Below the pieces are notes generated by a model. The model had not been told where the DNA came from and did no database searches. It saw only the letters and a list, made by a program, of their open reading frames with translations. Below are positions 1 through 4,992 of a stretch of 5,834 nucleotides of DNA, piece by piece; the first letter of the stretch is position 1, and each line of letters opens with the position of its first letter. The stretch lies in contig DCBC01000127.1 in the NCBI GenBank assembly GCA_002313335.1, positions 1,363-7,196 of the forward strand, given 5' to 3'. The stretch comes from Porticoccaceae bacterium UBA1117 (GTDB lineage: Bacteria > Pseudomonadota > Gammaproteobacteria > Pseudomonadales > Porticoccaceae). The position numbers were made by a program, and so were the translations under genes.

Positions 1-278
1 TAGCCTCCAACGCAAGTTCAGCGACCGCAGCAGTTGGTGGATTTATTTTAAAGTCGGGCTTAGAGCAGAAACAAAAGTCCGCCGAATATGACGAATCGAT
101 TGCTGAAATGGGCTCGTCATTAGAAGCAGAGATAGCCCCTCAAGTAATAGCATTAGAGGATCGCACCGTCACTCTGACCGGCACTGTTGAAGCTCAATAT
201 GGACAATGGCAGGCGTTAATGGCCAAAATCTATCAGCAAGAGCGCGGGTCGCTGGAATACACGCAGTCGGTTGAGTAA
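1..278 (+). CDS. C-terminal part of an uncharacterised exported/lipoprotein-like protein (5' truncated by window edge)
   Basis: An open frame enters from the left edge (first complete codon at position 3) and ends at TAA 276-278, giving 91 visible residues with no start in the window. The visible part begins with a small-residue stretch, ASNASSATAAVGGFILKSG, that resembles a glycine-zipper or linker. A Glu/Lys-rich, probably helical segment follows. Then comes a short strand-like stretch, VIALEDRTVTLTGTVEAQY, reminiscent of BON-type or other small periplasmic beta elements, and a helix rich in Gln, Tyr and Trp. No complete known domain can be assigned. Only 8 bp separate it from the next gene, so it is probably co-transcribed with the TPR protein. 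The idea that it is a periplasmic or outer-membrane lipoprotein rests on composition and context, because its signal sequence lies outside the window. The reading frame itself is well supported by its length, its amino acid pattern and its tight junction with the next gene. Confidence 0.72.
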   Translation, partial: ASNASSATAAVGGFILKSGLEQKQKSAEYDESIAEMGSSLEAEIAPQVIALEDRTVTLTGTVEAQYGQWQALMAKIYQQERGSLEYTQSVE

Positions 279-286
279 TCAATAAA

Positions 287-1708
287 TTGAAATCAAATAA
301 TCATAGCGGCAGGCAAAAACTAACCCTTATTTTGCTACTTTTTTTAGCCATTATAGTCATTGCGTTGTTACCAAAAATAGTTTCAGAACCCTGGGTCATT
401 GAAACCAATCAAGCGACTACAGTTGAGGCTTCAAATACCTCAGTGTCAGCGTCAACGGCGGCGGAAAAAACCAAATATCGACAAGACGCACAACTACTTT
501 TGGCTGAGATTATCAGACTGAGAGATGGGCTGCTTAGCCAAGCAGTAGAGCTCTGGGCAAGACTAGCATTTGAACAAGCACTGCTAGCAATTGAACAAGG
601 GGACCAGCAGTACGGCAATGGGGAGTACCAACAATCAATCGTCAGTTATCAGCGCGCGCTTGATGAGTTTAATAGCTTAGACTCCCAGGCACTGATCACT
701 TTAAACGAGGCAAAAGAAGCTAGCTTTTCTGCTATTGAGCGCGCCTCCAGCACTACAGATTTCACTACCGCTACTGACAATGCGCGTCTTGCTATGGCGA
801 TGGCCCCAGAAGATAAAATAGCCCAGACATTAGCTCAGCGTGCGTCTCGGTTGCCTGAGTTAATAGTGTTGCTACAAGATGCCGCAGTATTAACTCAGCA
901 AGAAAAGTTGGATGAGGCTGAAAGTCTTTATGAACAGGCGCTGGGCATAGATTCTGTGCATATAAGAACACAGGACGCACTGCGCTCAGTCCAACAGCAG
1001 ATCATCAATAATAAATTTTCCAGCCTAATGAGCGAGGGCTTTGATGCACTAGATAAGGAGAATTTTTCTGAGGCGCGGCTGAAATTTAGCCAAGCTCAGA
1101 CTCTGTTCCCAAAAGAGTTAAGCGTGGATAGAGCATTGAATCAGGTTGATGGACAAGAGTCTCAGAAATGGGTCTCTAAAAATATGCGCCTAGCCAAACA
1201 ATTTGAATCTGAAGAGAACTGGCAGCAGGCTCTGAGTGTGTATGATCAGCTTCTATCCACTGACGTCAGTCTAATAAATGCAAAAGTGCGTAGGATTTCT
1301 GTCTCAGTGCGCGCAATATTGAATAACCGGATTGAAGACATTTTCAAAGCGCCGCTTGCTTTGTCTAGCTCTGATGTATTCCAATCAGCACAACGAGTAC
1401 TTGCAGATGCGCAAAACATACCTGATGCAGGACCCGTTTTAACTAGGCAGATAAGCCAGCTAGAAAAAGCTTTAATCGCTTCTCAGATACCGATTAAGGT
1501 TGTCATCCAATCAGATGGTCTAACCGACGTAGTTATCTATCGCGTTGGTAATCTTAATCGCTTTTTAGAAACAACTGTATTGCTCAAACCCGGCAACTAT
1601 GTCGCTGCGGGAAAACGCCAGAGTTACCGAGACGTGAGGGCACAATTTATTGTTGATAGCCAATCAGAGACTGGTGTTATTGTGGTGATATGTACTGATA
1701 GAATTTAG
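287..1708 (+). CDS. Inner-membrane-anchored TPR-like repeat protein with PEGA-like C-terminal domain
   Basis: This 473-residue protein has a short basic N-terminus and one strongly hydrophobic segment at about residues 12-33. A Ser/Thr/Ala-rich linker (40-60) follows, so the bulk should lie in the periplasm (single-pass, N-in). The middle is almost all helical and holds several TPR-like helix pairs, near 100-130 (GDQQYGNGEYQQSIVSYQRA), 196-222, 248-275 and 300-328. Spacing is irregular, so some repeats are degenerate. Residues about 401-457 switch to beta-type sequence (IPIKVVIQSDGLTDVVIYRV, then LLKPGNYVAAGKRQSYRDV), which resembles a PEGA domain: a Pro-Gly-Asn-Tyr turn and a closing strand. 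The protein ends with Cys469 in VVICTDRI. The start is TTG at 287, because an in-frame TGA at 272 leaves no ATG or GTG upstream and this start gives a correct membrane anchor. The Shine-Dalgarno site is weak, and the 8 bp gap to the upstream stop suggests translational coupling. Role inferred: a periplasm-facing scaffold for protein-protein contacts. No enzymatic motif is seen. Confidence 0.85.
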   Translation: MKSNNHSGRQKLTLILLLFLAIIVIALLPKIVSEPWVIETNQATTVEASNTSVSASTAAEKTKYRQDAQLLLAEIIRLRDGLLSQAVELWARLAFEQALLAIEQGDQQYGNGEYQQSIVSYQRALDEFNSLDSQALITLNEAKEASFSAIERASSTTDFTTATDNARLAMAMAPEDKIAQTLAQRASRLPELIVLLQDAAVLTQQEKLDEAESLYEQALGIDSVHIRTQDALRSVQQQIINNKFSSLMSEGFDALDKENFSEARLKFSQAQTLFPKELSVDRALNQVDGQESQKWVSKNMRLAKQFESEENWQQALSVYDQLLSTDVSLINAKVRRISVSVRAILNNRIEDIFKAPLALSSSDVFQSAQRVLADAQNIPDAGPVLTRQISQLEKALIASQIPIKVVIQSDGLTDVVIYRVGNLNRFLETTVLLKPGNYVAAGKRQSYRDVRAQFIVDSQSETGVIVVICTDRI

Positions 1709-1836
1709 TCGAGTACTTGATAAGAAGAGAAACAACTAAGACACCGACCTAAAAAAGGATCTTTTTGCGTATACTTTAAGCTAACAGATACATAACCCCA
1801 TGATGCATTTTTGCCTTAACCCAATAGTAAAAAATT
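1709..1836 (+). other. 128-bp intergenic region between TPR and PEGA-SUMF1 genes
   Basis: This is the only gap of any size in the window. It is AT-rich and has no convincing small ORF, tRNA or structured RNA. It holds a short A-tract/T-tract palindrome at 1752-1766 (AAAAAG, loop GAT, CTTTTT), which has one G-C pair and is too weak to call a terminator. A -10-like TATACT lies at 1770-1775. No Shine-Dalgarno site precedes the ATG at 1837. It may carry an internal promoter that lets the downstream genes be expressed apart from the first two, or it may simply be a longer spacer within one operon. Confidence 0.6.
1770..1775 (+). promoter_or_regulatory. Candidate -10 element (TATACT) upstream of the PEGA-SUMF1 gene
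   Basis: TATACT differs from the sigma-70 -10 consensus at one base and lies 61 bp before the ATG at 1837. No good TTGACA-like -35 box stands 16-18 bp upstream; the nearest partial match, CCGACC at 1744-1749, is 20 bp away. An upstream TG is one base out of register for an extended -10. Single hexamers like this are frequent by chance in AT-rich spacers, so this is only a suggestion. Confidence 0.22.
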
Positions 1837-3915
1837 ATGTCGCCTGAGAATAATACAAATAAGCCTATCTCTGCGGTTGAATTCACGCCAATAGCAGCGC
1901 CCGAAATAGATCGATCAGTATCTATATCACGCGGTTTGTTAGCGCTTCTCGCATTTGTATGTGTAGCCGCGGTAATTATGGTTTTGTTGTATTTATCTAA
2001 ACCCGTTATTTTTAAAGTTGATCCAGCAGATGCTAATATAAAGGTGAGCGGTTTGTCCTTTAATATTGGAGAGAACTATTTATTCCTCAAGGGCAACTAT
2101 CAATTAGAGGCCACAAAACCTGGTTATAGCCCACTCATACAAGAATTTTCAGTGGGTGATGCCGATAACCAAGAGATCCCTCTTAAATTGCTGCCACTGC
2201 CCGGCAACATAGAAATCACCTCATCGCTCAGTAACATACGCGTCAGTATTGACGGTCAACCAGAAATATTAGCGCCAACGCTGGTAATGGGTGTTAGCCA
2301 AGGCGTCCATCAACTGACCATTAGTAAATATAGATACTTTTCACTTGATCAAGAGTTCATCGTAGAGGGCCTTGGTAAAACGCAACAACTTGATATCAGT
2401 CTCAAGCCGGCATGGGGTGAGATGCGCTTCACTTCAACGCCCACTGGGGCTGACCTGTATATTGGCGATAATCTTCGGGGTCAAACACCACTAACCACTG
2501 AAGTGTTAGAGACCGGTTCCAAATTCAAGTTCAAAGCCCCGGGGTATAAGACTTTTAGCGGCTCGGTAAGTGTAAAAGCTGGCACAGTATCGGAATATAA
2601 AGCTGTTGAGTTAATCATATCTGATGGCACCCTAACCATCGTCAGTACCCCAAGCGAAGCTAATGTTACTTTGGATGGTAAGTTTTTAGGGGTCACTCCA
2701 ATGACTGCTAATGTTTCACCCTTTGCAGAGCATACTATTGAGTTATATCGCGAAGGTTACTTAAAAAATACTCAAAAAGTCAGCGTTGAGCCTGAGCAGA
2801 CGATTGAGGTGCGAGCCCAGCTAAGAGCCAATATAGGCTCCATCAAAATTACCGTAAAGCCAGAAGATGCTACATTAACGGTCGATAATCGTTCGGTCGG
2901 TGTGGGAAGTCAAATGCTGACTTTGCCAGCGAAGCCACACTTACTGAAAATATCTAAACCCGGGTATCAGTCTCAAGATATTAAAATTACTCCAAGGCCA
3001 GATCAAGAACAGTCACTAAATATAGAGTTACTGACACTGCAAGAGGCCTATTGGGCATCGCGACCCAATTTCATTCAAAGCCCTATTGAATCTGCGTTAA
3101 AACTATTCCGGCCCAATAAAGCTACTTTTTCTCTTGGGGCACCGCGTAGGCAGCCCGGACGAAGAGCTAATGAAGTAGAGCGGCAGGTTATACTCCAAAG
3201 ACCGTTCTACTTGGCTACTAAAGAGATCAGTAATAAACAATTTAAACGTTGGAAAAATCAACATAGCTCAGCGGCAATTAAAGGGATTAGTCTAGATATG
3301 GCCAATCAACCAGCGGTCAAGGTAAGCTGGGACGATGCTGTCTTATTTTGCAACTGGCTAAGTGGCAAGAGCGGTCTATCTCCTTTTTACCAGATCGAAA
3401 ATGGTTACGTGACAGGAATTGATTGGGAATCTAATGGCTACCGTCTTCCAACTGAAGCAGAATGGGCATGGGCGGCTAAAGTCGATTATCAAGGACTCGT
3501 CGCTCAGTTTCCTTGGAAAAATAATCTCTATCCGCCGTTGGAGACCATAGATAACTATGCGGATTCATCAGCCAAGTATCTACTACCCTTTACCATTGCC
3601 CAGTACTCCGATGGTCATGTGGTCTCAGCTGCAGTGGGTAGCTTCGCGCCAAATAGCAAAGGACTCTATAACATGGGTGGCAATGTTTCTGAATGGACTA
3701 ATGATTACTACGACATTCAAATTCACCGAGGAGCCCCTATGATTGATCCTACAGGGCCACAATCAGGCAATCGCCATGTTATTCGTGGTGCAAGTTGGGC
3801 TTTGGGCTCACGCTCTGAACTCCGTTTAAGCTTTCGCGACGCTGGCTATGAAGGTAGACTCGATGTAGGCTTCAGAATAGCCCGCTATGTAGACAATCCT
3901 GGAGCAGTACCGTGA
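1837..3915 (+). CDS. Membrane-anchored protein with five PEGA-like repeats and a C-terminal SUMF1/FGE-sulfatase domain
   Basis: The 692-residue protein has a cytoplasmic N-terminus of about 31 residues and one membrane segment at about 32-54. The rest is predicted to be periplasmic. Residues 57-398 hold five tandem PEGA-like beta repeats (about 57-118, 124-190, 196-258, 265-328, 335-398), with recurrent turns such as TKPGY, KAPGY, YREGY and SKPGY and repeats opening with STPTGADLYIG or STPSEANVTLD. Residues about 428-685 form a SUMF1/FGE-sulfatase (EgtB/PvdO superfamily) domain, shown by QPAVKVSWDDAVLFCNWLSG, GYRLPTEAEWAWAA, LYNMGGNVSEWTNDYY, RGASW and a final DVGFRIAR. The formylglycine-generating enzyme cysteine pair near RGGSW is absent: aligned positions are Leu656 and Glu661. 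No EgtB-type His iron site is evident and no sulfatase gene is nearby, so a binding or scaffolding role is more likely than sulfatase maturation. ATG 1837 is the first canonical start after an in-frame TAA at 1828. It has no Shine-Dalgarno site, but the start leaves a sensible anchor. The 3' end overlaps the next gene by 4 bp. Confidence 0.93.
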   Translation: MSPENNTNKPISAVEFTPIAAPEIDRSVSISRGLLALLAFVCVAAVIMVLLYLSKPVIFKVDPADANIKVSGLSFNIGENYLFLKGNYQLEATKPGYSPLIQEFSVGDADNQEIPLKLLPLPGNIEITSSLSNIRVSIDGQPEILAPTLVMGVSQGVHQLTISKYRYFSLDQEFIVEGLGKTQQLDISLKPAWGEMRFTSTPTGADLYIGDNLRGQTPLTTEVLETGSKFKFKAPGYKTFSGSVSVKAGTVSEYKAVELIISDGTLTIVSTPSEANVTLDGKFLGVTPMTANVSPFAEHTIELYREGYLKNTQKVSVEPEQTIEVRAQLRANIGSIKITVKPEDATLTVDNRSVGVGSQMLTLPAKPHLLKISKPGYQSQDIKITPRPDQEQSLNIELLTLQEAYWASRPNFIQSPIESALKLFRPNKATFSLGAPRRQPGRRANEVERQVILQRPFYLATKEISNKQFKRWKNQHSSAAIKGISLDMANQPAVKVSWDDAVLFCNWLSGKSGLSPFYQIENGYVTGIDWESNGYRLPTEAEWAWAAKVDYQGLVAQFPWKNNLYPPLETIDNYADSSAKYLLPFTIAQYSDGHVVSAAVGSFAPNSKGLYNMGGNVSEWTNDYYDIQIHRGAPMIDPTGPQSGNRHVIRGASWALGSRSELRLSFRDAGYEGRLDVGFRIARYVDNPGAVP
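2005..3030 (+). repeat. Five tandem PEGA-like protein repeats (within the PEGA-SUMF1 gene)
   Basis: These are protein-level repeats of about 60-65 residues, each with an opening strand, a turn of the type D-G/N-x-x-x-G-x-T/S-P, a strand pair, and an aromatic closing motif (PGY, REGY, or the divergent KYRYF in repeat 2) followed by a final strand. Repeats 3 and 4 are the most canonical, while 1, 2 and 5 are divergent. They are not near-identical at DNA level, so this looks like old duplication and not recent expansion. PEGA domains are generally found in extracytoplasmic, surface or cell-wall-associated proteins. Confidence 0.75.
3901..3904 (+). promoter_or_regulatory. Shine-Dalgarno GGAG for the small secreted protein
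   Basis: GGAG ends 7 bases before the GTG at 3912 and lies inside the last codons of the PEGA-SUMF1 gene. It supports the GTG as the true start and, with the GTGA start/stop overlap at 3912-3915, points to coupled translation of the two genes. Confidence 0.6.
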
Positions 3916-4157
3916 AATTATTTTTTATTTTGTTACTTTTCCCTACTTTGGTCATTGCCCAAGCAGAACCTGACAGGTTGGATGTCACCATGACTTCTTC
4001 TGCGCAACCTTTAGGTCAAGAATCACCTGCCGAAGATGCATCCTTGCCTAATAAAAACCAACAGCAGGAAAAATCATCACCAAAGCCAGATGACGATTTC
4101 ACCCCCAGCGAGGAAATTTCTGAGGATTTCCCAGTATCCATTCCGTATGACATTTAA
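3912..4157 (+). CDS. Small secreted acidic, Pro/Ser-rich protein of unknown function
   Basis: This 81-residue protein starts at GTG, overlapping the upstream stop codon in a GTGA junction, with a GGAG ribosome site 7 bases before. Residues 1-16 form a clear signal peptide (Lys2, then FFILLLFPTLV). Cleavage is likely after VIA (residue 16) or AQA (residue 18). There is no lipobox cysteine, and no cysteine at all, so it is not a lipoprotein. The mature part (about 63-65 residues) is hydrophilic, rich in Asp, Glu, Ser, Pro and Gln, and probably disordered up to about residue 65. It ends in EEISEDFPVSIPYDI, a mixed acidic/hydrophobic tail that looks like a short binding motif and not random linker. 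No known domain is seen. Its place between the PEGA-SUMF1 and channel genes suggests a periplasmic accessory of the same complex. The signal peptide, the ribosome site and the coupled junction together make it a real gene despite its size. Confidence 0.82.
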   Translation: MKLFFILLLFPTLVIAQAEPDRLDVTMTSSAQPLGQESPAEDASLPNKNQQQEKSSPKPDDDFTPSEEISEDFPVSIPYDI

Positions 4158-4165
4158 ATGATTTT

Positions 4166-4171
4166 AGGGAG
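4166..4171 (+). promoter_or_regulatory. Shine-Dalgarno AGGGAG for the channel gene
   Basis: AGGGAG ends 6 bases before ATG 4178. It is the strongest ribosome binding site in the window, whereas most of the other genes here have weak or no such site. This may mean the channel subunit is made in larger amounts than its neighbours, as expected for a multimeric pore protein, but that is inference. Confidence 0.65.
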
Positions 4172-4177
4172 CAGCTA

Positions 4178-4984
4178 ATGAGTAATTCAAACAACCGCAC
4201 TACTAACGAAATGTTCTTCCAGTTAGTCGCCCTGCTGCTATCTATTATTATTGTTCATACTATTTTTGTGACTGTAGTACGACCCAATGCAGAGAATACT
4301 ATAAAGCGGCATGCCGAAATGGCCGCAGCGGGCGAACAATATGAAGTGCCACGCTCATTCTTTATCGTCGTTAAAGATTTGGAGCAGGAGTCCTGTTTCA
4401 TACTGATGTTTTGGGCCCTGTCGATTATGGGCTATAAAACGCGAACCGCAATGCGAGAAACATCCATGCTCGACCTGCCATTGATCAATATTACTGAGGG
4501 GTCTAAAGTCTTCCCTGAGGATGCAGGTCAAATATCAAGGCCACTGCAGTCTTTGCCAGACATACAACGTGGACTGCTGTTGCCGCGAGCCCTACAGACG
4601 GCCTTATCGCGTTTTGAGGTAACCAACAATGTTCAATTTGCTGCTGAGGCCATCGATGGTGTCTGTGATACCGAAAATGATCGCCTCGATTCGGAGTTGT
4701 CCATGGTGCGCTATATTACTTGGGCAATTCCTTCCATCGGCTTTATTGGCACCGTACGAGGCATTGGTGCCGCTCTGGGTCAAGCTCATGAGGCAATGCA
4801 GGGCAACATTGCAGGTGTCACCAGTAGCCTTGGTGTGGCTTTTAACTCTACTTTTGTAGCTCTTCTGATTAGTATGTTGGTGATGTTCTTCATGCACCAG
4901 TTGCAACTTACCCAAGAACGGCTGGTCCTTGATTCACATGCCTATTGTGAAAATAAGTTACTTCGCTTCTTAAAAGTTAAGTAA
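4178..4984 (+). CDS. MotA/TolQ/ExbB-family proton channel protein
   Basis: This 268-residue inner-membrane protein has hydrophobic segments at about 13-34, 69-86, 177-200 and 218-240. The signature region of the MotA/TolQ/ExbB family covers residues 177-245. TM3 carries AIPSIGFIGTVRGIGAAL, equivalent to the PFVGLFGTVWGIM region of ExbB/TolQ, with Thr192 in the place of the conserved pore threonine (ExbB Thr148). TM4 carries GVTSSLGVAFNSTFVALL. Residues 87-176 form a cytoplasmic loop of about 90 residues. Family members form pentameric stators that use proton (or sodium) flow to drive a second protein (TolR, ExbD or MotB). No such partner is in the window, and it may be encoded beyond the right edge or elsewhere. 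The protein lacks the long C-terminal cytoplasmic tail of ZorA. The gene sits between the small secreted protein (20 bp gap) and the Hsp70-like gene (8 bp gap), so it is probably co-transcribed with both. It is not classical tolQ or exbB by context, so no symbol is given. Confidence 0.92.
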   Translation: MSNSNNRTTNEMFFQLVALLLSIIIVHTIFVTVVRPNAENTIKRHAEMAAAGEQYEVPRSFFIVVKDLEQESCFILMFWALSIMGYKTRTAMRETSMLDLPLINITEGSKVFPEDAGQISRPLQSLPDIQRGLLLPRALQTALSRFEVTNNVQFAAEAIDGVCDTENDRLDSELSMVRYITWAIPSIGFIGTVRGIGAALGQAHEAMQGNIAGVTSSLGVAFNSTFVALLISMLVMFFMHQLQLTQERLVLDSHAYCENKLLRFLKVK

Positions 4985-4992
4985 CCATTACC

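Noticed and set aside
409..618. Minus-strand open frame opposite the TPR gene
   Set aside because: It lies wholly inside a well-supported gene, has low-complexity Ser/Ala-rich sequence and shows no domain or ribosome site of its own.
792..980. Minus-strand open frame opposite the TPR gene
   Set aside because: Shadow of the TPR gene; no motif, no signal peptide and no independent support.
1751..1767. A-tract/T-tract palindrome as a rho-independent terminator
   Set aside because: The stem AAAAAG/CTTTTT has a single G-C pair and no separate U-tract after a stable hairpin, so it would not be an efficient terminator.
2481..2696. Minus-strand open frame opposite the PEGA repeats
   Set aside because: Its length is explained by the composition of the repeat-coding strand; no protein features.
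3557..3742. Plus-strand open frame in another frame within the SUMF1 domain
   Set aside because: The overlapping frame encodes the conserved GGNVSEW region of the SUMF1 domain, so this one is a by-product.
3118..3891. Sulfatase-activating formylglycine-generating enzyme or ergothioneine EgtB
   Set aside because: The catalytic cysteine pair is missing, no EgtB iron-binding His motif is evident, and there is no sulfatase or ergothioneine gene in the window.
4604..4915. Overlapping minus-strand (103 aa) and plus-strand (4629-4859) open frames inside the channel gene
   Set aside because: The true frame here encodes the MotA/TolQ/ExbB signature; the others lack any recognisable feature.
4178..4984. 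Zorya-type (ZorA) anti-phage channel
   Set aside because: The protein lacks the long C-terminal cytoplasmic tail of ZorA, and no ZorB, ZorC, ZorD or ZorE-like gene is seen.
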